DNA from: a virus
Reading direction: 5' to 3' (one strand)
Length of the DNA stretch: 23,457 nucleotides
IMG/VR virus record: IMGVR_UViG_3300031951_001221
Location: 1 to 23,457 of that record
Made by a program: the position numbers and the translations under genes. Of the stretch, positions 8,910-14,754 are shown in pieces; position 1 is the stretch's first letter, and each line of letters starts with the position of its first letter. The notes under the pieces are model-generated. The model was not told the origin of the DNA. It was given only the letters and a program-made list of their open reading frames with translations, and did not search any database.

Positions 8910-9596
8910 TCAACGCGACCGAATCATTCTTGGGGCGACATCCGCCAAGTACCCACCGTTGCGGGTCATTGGCGGATGTCCACCACAATTTCTACACGTA
9001 TGTGTAGGGTTTGCAGTATGGTCCCAAGTCTCGCCACAACTGGTGCAGGTGTGAGTGTGGCCAACAGGATTCCTAGAAGTCTTTTGCACACCAACCCAAA
9101 CTCGACCGTATGGACACGTTGCACATTCCTGGTAACCAGCAGTCAGCGGGTAGTAAACGTGCAAAATATCCAAACGAATTCGTTGTTTGGTTGCGGTTGG
9201 CGGGAAGTCCAGACGAACCAAAGCCCCATCCTTAGGCACTCCAACGATGTAACCAGGCTTTTCGCCTGTAATCGTTTTCAGTTCAATCAGCTTCCACATT
9301 GGACTTTCGATTTTCGGGGCACTTACAGCAAGTACCACGGCTTGGTTGTCTTTGATTGCTTTCTTGTAAACGGCGTCAAAGCTGTTACAAGAGATGCAAT
9401 CGCAAGTGTCCTTTGTGCATTTGCAATCTTTGCAGTCGCAGTTCTGACACTCACAATGTAGCTTAACCGATTCGAAAGCCGACTTGGCAATGGAATCGAA
9501 TTTCACTTGAGCGAAAGCATTCTTTGCTTGCTCGTCCTTCGACTGCCCAAAAGCAATCGAAGGAAAGAGAAGAAGTAGGAGAACTAGCTTTTTCAC
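8910..9596 (-). CDS. Exported cysteine-rich protein, metallothionein-like and zinc-ribbon
   Basis: A 228-aa protein with a GTG start overlapping the stop of the preceding small gene. Residues 1-18 are a classic signal peptide (basic start, LVLLLLL core, AFG-Q cleavage). Residues 48-70 hold nine cysteines in C-x-C and C-x2-C spacing, like metallothionein. Two further C-x2-C pairs (184/187 and 201/204) are framed by HTHTC and THTC and form a zinc ribbon; another lies at 158/161. The middle (85-150) looks like a small beta domain. The protein is probably exported and binds metal. I do not recognise the family; it is unusual inside a head-gene operon. Confidence 0.7.
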   Translation of the reverse strand: MKKLVLLLLLFPSIAFGQSKDEQAKNAFAQVKFDSIAKSAFESVKLHCECQNCDCKDCKCTKDTCDCISCNSFDAVYKKAIKDNQAVVLAVSAPKIESPMWKLIELKTITGEKPGYIVGVPKDGALVRLDFPPTATKQRIRLDILHVYYPLTAGYQECATCPYGRVWVGVQKTSRNPVGHTHTCTSCGETWDHTANPTHTCRNCGGHPPMTRNGGYLADVAPRMIRSR

Positions 9597-9772
9597 ATCC
9601 AGCCCCCATCATTCAAGGAATCACCAACATCCATTTGATTCAGATTCGGTGCCCGAACAACTTGTGGACTCTTCGGCGATTCGAAGCACATGCACTGGTT
9701 CGGAGTTTGACAGACAATCATGCCCGTATTGAACATGATTGCGGGCATGAGAGTTTCAAGTTCTTGGTTCAT
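9593..9772 (-). CDS. Small hypothetical protein (59 aa)
   Basis: A 59-aa open frame starting at ATG 9772 with AGAGGG about 8 nt upstream. Its TGA overlaps the GTG start of the next gene (ATGTGA arrangement), a sign of translational coupling. The product is Met-rich with three cysteines near residues 21-29 (VCQTPNQCMCF) and no recognised domain. It is the first gene after a terminator hairpin, so it may head a sub-operon. Confidence 0.6.
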   Translation of the reverse strand: MNQELETLMPAIMFNTGMIVCQTPNQCMCFESPKSPQVVRAPNLNQMDVGDSLNDGGWM

Positions 9773-9788
9773 GTCTTTACCCTCTTAA

Positions 9789-9820
9789 AGCCCCGTTACC
9801 GATTGCTCGATAACGGGGCT
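9789..9820 (-). terminator. Terminator hairpin after the peptidase gene
   Basis: The inverted repeat AGCCCCGTTA/TAACGGGGCT (10 bp, 12-nt loop) sits 9 bp past the peptidase stop codon. On the minus strand it is followed by TTTAA. It probably ends or weakens transcription between the peptidase and the next small gene. Confidence 0.6.
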
Positions 9821-9828
9821 GAGTTTGG

Positions 9829-10776
9829 TTAGAAAATCCAGGGAACCCAGTCGGCTGGGAATCCTTCGACGAATGGCGAGTACGCGAACGTCTCACCTTG
9901 ATTGCAGATGTATTGAAGTTCACCCTTCAATACCCAGAAGCCACCACCAGGCGCACCCGATGGACAGATACCGTGGACAAACCAGCCCCACGAGTTCTGA
10001 ATGTAGAAGATTTCGCCAAGATCGGGGTGGTCCCAATAGGCGATAACGGCCATCTGGTGGTTCCAAGTGGTTACTCTCCGATTAAGGAGAACACCATTCT
10101 TCACCTGCGGCTTCATCGAGCCGCCCCAGTTGGATGCAATCGTCACGGCATACTTGTTGACAAGTGCGTCGCGAACTTGATCCGTTGTGCGGAGGTTCGC
10201 CGTACTCTTCACCAACTGCTTCTTGCCGAGTTCGATGTACTTGGAAGGGGCACCGTTGCGTCCCCAATCCTTCTCGACGTTACCCGGTTGATTCAGCGTC
10301 TTGCCGTCATCCGTGTAAGTAATCGTATTGGCGAGGCTCGGCTCATATCGGATGAACAAGGCACCGAATTTGGTAGCCGCTTCCGCAGCACCCGATCCAG
10401 TCGACCCGTCCGAGTTGCCTCTGATTCCTGCACAAACACGACTCTGAGCGTATCCATACGGCTCATAAATCTGTTCATACTTTTGTGTTGGATCGGCAAG
10501 GACCGTGTTCACCAAGGTGTAAGCCTCGGCACACTCTTTACCCTGACCAACACAGGAACCGATTGCTTGGTAGTTGGTAGGCTTGTCCTTACCAACTACC
10601 TGCCGGAAAGCATCCCAAAGGAACACCTTTTCGACGGCCTTGAATTGCCCGATGATCTTGAAGGCGGGCATCGCACCCATGATTGTGGCATGGGCGTTCT
10701 TTGTTTCCGTGGTTCGCACACCCGGCTCAATCCAGCCGGACTCAATGTGCTGTCCCTCGTTGGCTTGGGTGTACAT
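9829..10776 (-). CDS. Papain-like (C1) cysteine peptidase
   Basis: A 315-aa protein with all papain-family catalytic signs: oxyanion Gln Q70 and nucleophile C75 in QAIGSCVGQG, His H240 in TWNHQMAV, and Asn N261 in QNSWGW. There is no signal peptide and no clear inhibitory propeptide, so it probably acts in the cytoplasm or as part of the virion. Its ATG directly follows the stop of the exported Ig-like gene (GTGAAGTAAATG), so the two are coupled. Roles worth considering are prohead maturation, cleavage of host proteins, or help at entry. No typical S14, S49 or U35 prohead protease is visible in the window. Confidence 0.85.
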   Translation of the reverse strand: MYTQANEGQHIESGWIEPGVRTTETKNAHATIMGAMPAFKIIGQFKAVEKVFLWDAFRQVVGKDKPTNYQAIGSCVGQGKECAEAYTLVNTVLADPTQKYEQIYEPYGYAQSRVCAGIRGNSDGSTGSGAAEAATKFGALFIRYEPSLANTITYTDDGKTLNQPGNVEKDWGRNGAPSKYIELGKKQLVKSTANLRTTDQVRDALVNKYAVTIASNWGGSMKPQVKNGVLLNRRVTTWNHQMAVIAYWDHPDLGEIFYIQNSWGWFVHGICPSGAPGGGFWVLKGELQYICNQGETFAYSPFVEGFPADWVPWIF

Positions 10777-11493
10777 TTACTTCACCTGTTTCAGAAGATT
10801 CGCAATCCGTTGCAGTTGCGGGACCAGTAGTTCCTTGTTCACTTGGGTTCCACCGTCACTTGGACTAATCGGGATGCCCGCAAGGGTCATCTCGTTTTGG
10901 ATCAATTGTTGCACAGCAATCAGTTTCTTCGAGCAACCAAGTGTCTTGGCCACTTCGCTGAATGCCGTCCAGACTTGTCCGTAAGTTTTCAAATCGGCTC
11001 GCGTCTTGACAAACGTGCTTCCTTGTTCGTACAACGCGATCAATGCCTCAAGCTCAGTCTCCTTATCGCTTGAAGAGTCCGCGGCGTAGACGGCTTTCAG
11101 ATTCTTGAGCAACTGTGCATCCGGACCCGGAGGCACAGGAATTGGTTTGATGTCGGGTGGCACAGGTACAGGAGCCGGACCACCGACTTGTACCACGCAT
11201 GTTTTGGTAGTAATCTTGTCGTTCAACGTCGTGTTGGCGACAATGTAATAGGTTCCGTTTGTGTAGCTGAGGAGGCGAAGTTTGATTACCGTTGGGTCGG
11301 GATCGTACTCGCGGAAGATATCGAGATTATCGTTGGGCAAGGCAACGTAGTTCGTCGCTTTACCGTCCGATTTGATGGTCACAGACGCCATGCGTCCGTT
11401 TTTGACTTCGACTTTGTCTTCAATGGAAATCGTCTGGCCGAAGCTGATTCCTTGAAGGAGCAAAATCGCGATTAAGCTAAGAAAACTTTTCAC
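10777..11493 (-). CDS. Exported Ig-like protein with proline-rich linker
   Basis: A 238-aa protein with a GTG start preceded by GGGAGAAAAAG. Residues 1-19 are a signal peptide (LSLIAILLLQG core, ISFG-Q cleavage). Residues 21-103 look like an all-beta Ig-like domain (TYYIVANTTL, KTCVVQVGG). A Pro-rich linker (104-123) joins a helical C-terminal domain (125-238) of unknown type. It is the first gene of the leftward operon and is coupled to the peptidase downstream; it could be a partner, substrate or inhibitor of that enzyme outside the cytoplasm, though the peptidase has no export signal. Family not recognised. Confidence 0.65.
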   Translation of the reverse strand: MKSFLSLIAILLLQGISFGQTISIEDKVEVKNGRMASVTIKSDGKATNYVALPNDNLDIFREYDPDPTVIKLRLLSYTNGTYYIVANTTLNDKITTKTCVVQVGGPAPVPVPPDIKPIPVPPGPDAQLLKNLKAVYAADSSSDKETELEALIALYEQGSTFVKTRADLKTYGQVWTAFSEVAKTLGCSKKLIAVQQLIQNEMTLAGIPISPSDGGTQVNKELLVPQLQRIANLLKQVK

Positions 11494-11612
11494 CTTTTTC
11501 TCCCAAAAAATTCGTGTGTCGTTTTGTATACCCCTCTATGATAGGTGGTCCGATATGCCTATTTTTGTTTCACAAATTTTTTGGGCGTAAAACGTGAAAA
11601 AATATATCCGAT

Positions 11613-11895
11613 TAACCCTGACTCATGACTCCCCGACCAATCGGGATTTTGTTAAGAAATGAACTAACCCTGACTCATGACTCCGCGATCAATCACCCTT
11701 TTTCTAACCCTGACTCATGACACCTTTTCCATTTGATTAACCATGAACCATGACTCTTTTCAGAATCGAACCATGTCTCTTTGAGGAATCGGTTCGCCGC
11801 AGATTTGAACCATGAACCTATGACACCTTTGCCGTAATCATCATGCACCACGATTAATCTTATCATTGGTCATGGGTCAGTGGTCATGATTAATT
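11613..11895. repeat. Heptamer-type repeat cluster (TGACTCA, GAACCAT, TGGGTCA)
   Basis: TAACCCTGACTCATGAC occurs at 11613, 11665 and 11705. Diverged forms follow (TAACCATGAACCATGACTC near 11737, GAACCATGAACC near 11805), and the reverse-strand form TTGGTCATGGGTCAGTGG occurs near 11867. Each copy is built from 7-bp units related to TGGGTCA/TGACCCA. Related words recur at 15154-15182 and near 15430. They could be iterons, operators or short tandem repeats of no function. Confidence 0.6.
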
Positions 11896-11960
11896 TTTTG
11901 GAATTTTTCCAGTGCAAAATACGATTGTTTGAAATGTGATTCCGACTCTGAATTTAACAT

Positions 11961-11990
11961 TTGACCCCACCGGGGGTAGGGGTCTATAAA
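11961..11990 (+). promoter_or_regulatory. Rightward sigma70-type promoter
   Basis: TTGACC (11961-11966) and TATAAA (11985-11990) are separated by 18 bp. The spacer holds CCCCACCGGGG, a possible operator. No gene follows in this direction, only the hairpin at 12033-12063, so the product would be a short RNA. Confidence 0.5.
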
Positions 11991-11996
11991 AATTTT

Positions 11997-12066
11997 CTAG
12001 GCGCGAAATAGTGTGGGGCGGCCGGCCAGGCGAAACCCCGTAGGCGACTTTGCCTAGGGGTTTTGA
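11997..12066 (+). ncRNA. Candidate small RNA
   Basis: The stretch runs from the expected start point of the promoter at 11961-11990 to the T-run after a strong hairpin (12033-12063: AAACCCC, TAGGC, loop, GCCTA, GGGGTTT, then T). It also contains a GGCCGGCC palindrome. The size of about 70 nt suits a regulatory RNA. There is no open frame. Confidence 0.35.
12033..12063. terminator. Bidirectional terminator-like hairpin
   Basis: A 12-bp two-part stem (AAACCCC/GGGGTTT outside, TAGGC/GCCTA inside, one bulged G) ends in TTTT on the plus strand and TTT on the minus strand. It would stop rightward transcripts from 11961 and leftward transcripts from the island. Confidence 0.6.
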
Positions 12067-12174
12067 CCCACCGGGGGTTATCGGGCTTTTCCCCTATGGG
12101 AAAATCGGTCCGCGTTTTTCAGTAGTGTACAAAAAAGCCACGTTCCGATGAACAAAATGAATAAAGCCATTTCC

Positions 12175-12300
12175 CTATTCGCTTTCTGGCGGACCAAACC
12201 GCCGTAAGATAACCGCGTTGAACCGTTCCCACAATTTCGCGCCCGCGTTCGCTGGCATACGTTGCCACAATTTCCAAACCGTTGCGTTTCGCTTGCTCAT
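12175..12300 (-). CDS. Small hypothetical protein (41 aa)
   Basis: A 41-aa open frame with ATG at 12300 preceded by CACGGGGAAACGC, the same ribosome-site context seen before the other two minus-strand genes of this island. A full promoter lies at 12338-12366. The product is Trp/Arg-rich (MSKRNATVWKLWQRM...), basic, with no recognised domain. An overlapping frame (12119-12334, TTG start) is possible, but lacks this site. Confidence 0.4.
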   Translation of the reverse strand: MSKRNATVWKLWQRMPANAGAKLWERFNAVILRRFGPPESE

Positions 12301-12337
12301 TGCGTTTCCCCGTGGCCGTTGTTCTTCCCGACAAGGA

Positions 12338-12366
12338 AAGATAGGGCGCGTTTCGCCCCTTGTCAA
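12338..12366 (-). promoter_or_regulatory. Island promoter 3 with GGGCG palindrome
   Basis: On the minus strand, TTGACA (12361-12366), a 17-bp spacer and TATCTT (12338-12343). The spacer contains GGGCGAAACGCGCCC, an inverted repeat likely to be an operator. The start point near 12331 gives a leader of about 30 nt before the ATG at 12300. Confidence 0.65.
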
Positions 12367-12368
12367 AT

Positions 12369-12445
12369 GATAGAGACAGAAAACGGGGAAATAATTTCCA
12401 GAATTATTTCCGCCCGTGGCCGTGGCCCGTTATCGGGCCACGTTC
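12369..12445. repeat. Duplicated promoter-upstream segment, copy 1
   Basis: About 60 bp starting at 12357 is repeated at 12613 almost unchanged. It holds the AGAGACAG box, then GGAAATAATTTCC and the start of the CCGTGG repeat. The end of this copy forms the hairpin CGTGGCCCG-TTAT-CGGGCCACG, whose loop holds the stop codon of the 12558-12430 gene and which may terminate it. Confidence 0.7.
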
Positions 12446-12558
12446 AACGCCACGTTTAACCGTTCCATTTGAGCGAAAGAACGCTTGACAACGGAAGCGT
12501 TGCAAACGCTGGCGACGACGACGACGACGAACGCAAGAGACAGAAAGTAAGTTTTCAT
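12430..12558 (-). CDS. Small membrane or exported peptide (42 aa)
   Basis: A 42-aa open frame with ATG at 12558 after CACGGGGAAACAAA and an upstream promoter (12595-12623). The N-terminus MKTYFLSLAFVVVVVASVC is a strong hydrophobic helix or signal peptide. The tail (VVKRSFAQMERLNVALNVAR) is amphipathic and basic. The five valines come from a (GTC)n trinucleotide run. Its early codons contain the CTGTCTCTTGC word found in the nearby promoter modules, so the gene may have arisen from repeat DNA. Function unknown; a holin-like or toxin-like membrane peptide is conceivable. Confidence 0.5.
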   Translation of the reverse strand: MKTYFLSLAFVVVVVASVCNASVVKRSFAQMERLNVALNVAR

Positions 12559-12594
12559 TTTGTTTCCCCGTGGCCCGTTGTTCTTCCCCGTTGA

Positions 12595-12623
12595 ACTATG
12601 GGGCGCGTTTCGCCCCTTGTCAA
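12595..12623 (-). promoter_or_regulatory. Island promoter 2 with GGGCG palindrome
   Basis: On the minus strand, TTGACA (12618-12623), 17 bp, CATAGT (12595-12600). The spacer again carries GGGCGAAACGCGCCC. The leader before ATG 12558 is about 30 nt. The sequence upstream of -35 is a copy of that of promoter 3. Confidence 0.6.
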
Positions 12624-12670
12624 ATGATAGAGACAGAAAACGGGGAAATAATTTCCAGAATTATTTCCGC

Positions 12671-12814
12671 CCGTGGCCCGTGGCCCGTGGCCCGTGGCCC
12701 GTGGCCGTGGCCGTGGCCCGTGGCCGTGGCCCGTGGCCGTGGCCCGTGGCCCGTGGCCCGTGGCCGTGGCCGTGGCCCGTGGCCGTGGCCCGTGGCCGTG
12801 GCCCGTGGCCCGTG
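12671..12814. repeat. CCGTGG array of 6- and 7-bp units
   Basis: A pure array of CGTGGC (6) and CGTGGCC (7) units. Unit lengths run 7, then 7-7-7-6-6-7-6-7-6 twice, then 7: a 59-bp higher-order block present in two copies. Frames through it encode only low-complexity GHGPRAT or ARGPWPV chains, so I do not call a gene. It lies between the sigma-like gene and promoter 2. Confidence 0.9.
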
Positions 12815-12825
12815 CGCAAGGGGAA

Positions 12826-12904
12826 ACGGGCCACGGTTAGCGTTCCCGTGGCCCGTTCCCGTGGCCGATGAACGGGCCACGGTTAGCGTTCCCGTGGCCC
12901 GTGG
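12826..12904 (-). terminator. Two tandem hairpins after the sigma-like gene
   Basis: AACGGGCCACGG, loop TTAGCGTTC, CCGTGGCCCGTT occurs at 12826-12858 and again (slightly shorter 3' arm) at 12871-12903. Each is a near-perfect 11-12 bp stem, just downstream of the gene stop at 12908. The loop word TTAGCGTT matches the last bases of the gene, so these look like duplications of the gene end. No T-run follows, so a factor-dependent or processing role is possible. Confidence 0.5.
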
Positions 12905-12907
12905 CGT

Positions 12908-14002
12908 TTAGCGTTGTTCCGCCCGTTCCATCCGTTCCGCCCGTTCCCGCAAACGTCCTAAGCGTTTGCACAATTCGCCCGCGCTAATTCCCAGCGCGTC
13001 AGCTAGTTCGCGCTGGTTTGATGCGCCATGTTCCCGCATAGCTTCCGTAAGCGCGTCTAGTTCGGCATCATAGAAACGGTTAGCGTATCCGCGTTCCTTG
13101 TCTTCCCGCGCTTGCATCCTCATTTTGAGGATGTCTAACCGTTTCGCTTCCGCCCATTTTCTACGCTGGAAAGCGTTCCGCGCGTCGCGGACCGCGTTGC
13201 AAGTGTCGAATAGCTTGTTTCCCGTGGCGTATTTTTTCGCCCCGTCTTCCCGCGTTCCCGTGGCCCATAGAATGAACGCTTCTTGAATGATGTCTTCAAT
13301 GTCACTGGCGACGAAGAACGCGGTTTGATGTTTGCTTGACGATGTTTTCCGCGCCTTCAATGTCGCGGGCGCATCCTCTTTCCCCGTGGCCGATGAACGC
13401 GGAGAAAAGATAAGACGTTTGGTGAGATAACGCAACGCGATGGTACGGGAAAAACTATCGTCTTCCCTTTCCCCGTGGCAAAACAACGCTTCGCACGTTG
13501 CTTGCCCGCGCGGTTTTTTGCTCACTTTCGCCCCGTTGCTCTTGCGCATCATCTTTCCGGTTTTTTCGTTCCGTTTCAAAATGATGTCATTCGCGATGTC
13601 GTCGGCGCGTTTCACTTTCGCCCCGTCAAGGAACGGATGCGCCTTTTCATGGGCGATACGTTCCTTGCGTTCCGCGTTCGTCAATGTCGGTTCAACGCGC
13701 CCCGTTCCTTCCCGCGTATCCGCATGAACGCGGGCCACGGGCGGAGCGATAATAACCGTTTTATCGCAATGAAGCGAAACGCGGTTAGTATGGGCGATAA
13801 CGTCGATACGCGGAAAGATAACTTGCGTTATTTCCTTCCCCGTTGCTTCCGTTTCGCCCGTGGCCGTGGCCGTGGCGTTTAACCGTTCCATCGCGCCCGC
13901 GTCGTATCCTACGCTGGCGATGAATGCGGCGCGTTGTTCGCGGGCCAATTGGCGTTCCGCGTTTTCCCGTTGTTCCCGTTCCGTTTGGCGTTGTTCGTTC
14001 AT
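12908..14002 (-). CDS. Sigma-factor-like protein
   Basis: A 364-aa protein; ATG 14002 follows AAGGGGAAACGCC. Residues 1-27 are a charged helix. Residues 229-248 (FFVASDIEDIIQEAFILWA) resemble sigma70/ECF region 2 (the DxxDxxQExFxxxW pattern), followed by the helical NAFQRRKWAEAKRLD. Residues 322-350 (REHGASNQRELADALGISAGELCKRL) form a helix-turn-helix like region 4. The N-terminal 220 residues are not recognised. The role would be to direct RNA polymerase to phage promoters. Its DNA is rich in the word GCCACGGG, always read as Ala-Thr-Gly. The gene has its own promoter (14060-14088). The sigma call is by motif only. Confidence 0.6.
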   Translation of the reverse strand: MNEQRQTEREQRENAERQLAREQRAAFIASVGYDAGAMERLNATATATGETEATGKEITQVIFPRIDVIAHTNRVSLHCDKTVIIAPPVARVHADTREGTGRVEPTLTNAERKERIAHEKAHPFLDGAKVKRADDIANDIILKRNEKTGKMMRKSNGAKVSKKPRGQATCEALFCHGEREDDSFSRTIALRYLTKRLIFSPRSSATGKEDAPATLKARKTSSSKHQTAFFVASDIEDIIQEAFILWATGTREDGAKKYATGNKLFDTCNAVRDARNAFQRRKWAEAKRLDILKMRMQAREDKERGYANRFYDAELDALTEAMREHGASNQRELADALGISAGELCKRLGRLRERAERMERAEQR

Positions 14003-14059
14003 GGCGTTTCCCCTTGCGTCGTTTCGCTCCGCGTTTTGCGTTGCGTTCCCGACACAAGA

Positions 14060-14088
14060 AAGATAGGGCGCGTTTCGCCCATTGTCCA
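14060..14088 (-). promoter_or_regulatory. Island promoter 1 with GGGCG palindrome
   Basis: On the minus strand, TGGACA (14083-14088), 17 bp, TATCTT (14060-14065). The spacer again holds GGGCGAAACGCGCCC (14066-14080). It lies about 50 nt upstream of the sigma-like ATG. With promoters 2 and 3 it forms a family of three. Confidence 0.65.
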
Positions 14089-14128
14089 CTAGCAAGAGAC
14101 AGAAAAGGCGAAAAAAATTTCCAAGATT

Positions 14129-14159
14129 CCATAACTCATTGCGGCGCAATGAGTTATGG
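14129..14159. repeat. Perfect 14-bp palindrome
   Basis: CCATAACTCATTGC and GCAATGAGTTATGG flank a 3-nt loop. It separates the leftward promoter of the sigma-like gene from the rightward modules. It could be a cruciform, an operator or a terminator for convergent transcripts. Confidence 0.8.
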
Positions 14160-14196
14160 CAATTTTTATTTTCCTGGAAATTATTCGCCCCGTTTC

Positions 14197-14265
14197 TGTC
14201 TCTTGCTTGTGTTCTCAGTCTTTTCCGCGAACGCGGGCCAGCTGGGAACGCAAGCAAGAGACAGA
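14197..14265. repeat. Long imperfect palindrome ending in CTGTCTCTTG
   Basis: CTGTCTCTTGCTTGTG and its inverted copy (CAAGCAAGAGACAG) close a 69-bp palindrome with an inner GTTCTCAG/CTGGGAAC stem. The ends resemble the Tn5 inside end over about 10 bases, but there is no transposase and the flanks are themselves inverted copies. Confidence 0.6.
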
Positions 14266-14322
14266 AACGGGAAAAATAATTTCTAGGAAATTATTCGCCC
14301 CGTTTCTGTCTCTTGCTTGTGA
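14249..14322. repeat. 74-bp palindrome of facing CTGTCTCT modules
   Basis: CAAGCAAGAGACAGAAACGGG on the left is mirrored by CCCGTTTCTGTCTCTTGCTTG on the right, with an inner AAATAATTTC/GAAATTATT stem. It can form a hairpin of more than 25 bp, and shares its left arm with the preceding palindrome. Confidence 0.7.
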
Positions 14323-14348
14323 AGAGAGGGAAAACGATACAATACAAT
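14286..14348 (+). promoter_or_regulatory. Rightward promoter with CTGTCTCT module
   Basis: The module GGAAATTATTCGCCCCG plus TTTCTGTCTCTTGC leads to TGAAGA (14320-14325), a 17-bp spacer and TACAAT (14343-14348). The layout (module, -35, 17 bp, -10) matches the three leftward island promoters. It would drive transcripts into the structured RNA region. Confidence 0.5.
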
Positions 14349-14360
14349 ATCAGTGAAGTA

Positions 14361-14434
14361 ATGTATGAAAATCATACAATACTCGACTGGTTTGGTAATG
14401 TATGAAAATCATACAATACTCGACTGGTTTGGTA
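14361..14434. repeat. Two 37-bp tandem repeats with an operator-like palindrome
   Basis: Exact copies at 14361-14397 and 14398-14434. Each starts ATGTATGAAAATCATAC, containing the palindrome GTATGA-AAA-TCATAC, and ends GACTGGTTTGGTA. A further partial start follows. They are just downstream of the promoter at 14343-14348, a good place for repressor sites. Confidence 0.85.
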
Positions 14435-14479
14435 AGGTATGGGCGTACACTGTACACTGGTATAGGTAGGGGTCGTTTT

Positions 14480-14515
14480 CCTCTAAGTATAAATGGGACC
14501 GGATCAAAAGCGTTT
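14480..14515 (+). promoter_or_regulatory. 36-bp TATAAAT repeat, copy 1
   Basis: CCTCTAAGTATAAAT followed by GGGACCGGATCAAAAGCGTTT is repeated with one change at 15380-15415. The AGTATAAAT core resembles a -10 or a T4-late-type promoter. It precedes the large structured RNA. Just upstream is GTACACTGTACACT, which shares TACACT with the intercistronic elements. Confidence 0.45.
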
Positions 14516-14601
14516 ACAATTCCATTTTGGAATTGTGGAAATTGTTTGGTCCGTTTCTGTCTCTACTTAGTGAAGAGAGGAATAACTGCGAATAACTTCC
14601 G

Positions 14602-14666
14602 ATTCTTAGGTGAGTACCCGCAAGGGTATCGCCGCAAGGTGAGCCGATCGGCCCATGCCTAAGAAT
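14602..14666 (+). ncRNA. Compact RNA domain with two GCAA tetraloops
   Basis: A 9-bp stem (ATTCTTAGG/CCTAAGAAT) closes a junction of three hairpins: TACCC-GCAA-GGGTA, CGCC-GCAA-GGTG and GCC-GATC-GGC. GNRA loops on two adjacent stems are a hallmark of folded functional RNA. It lies between two CTGTCTCT modules. Confidence 0.55.
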
Positions 14667-14754
14667 TATGGAAATTATTCAAGGCGATTCTGTCTCTTCA
14701 TTGCAGAGAAGAACGGTTTGGCTACGGGATTTCTCCCTTAAATGGGCGTGCGGG

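Larger units (their letters stand above)
11494..12117. other. Intergenic control region between the head operon and the island
   Basis: No credible gene. The first 100 bp are AT-rich and upstream of the leftward operon, and probably hold its promoter, which I cannot place with confidence. Positions 11613-11895 hold heptamer-type repeats. Positions 11961-12063 hold a promoter-like pair and a strong hairpin. CCACCGGGGGT occurs twice (near 11967 and 12067). Confidence 0.6.

Noticed and set aside
12560-12911. Open frames through the CCGTGG array
   Set aside because: All products are low-complexity repeats (GPWPVA, GHGPRAT) in several frames at once, and none has a distinct ribosome site.
14197-14265. 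Tn5/IS50-like element, because the ends match CTGTCTCTTG
   Set aside because: Only about 10 bases match, there is no transposase or target duplication, and the same word belongs to a promoter-module family.
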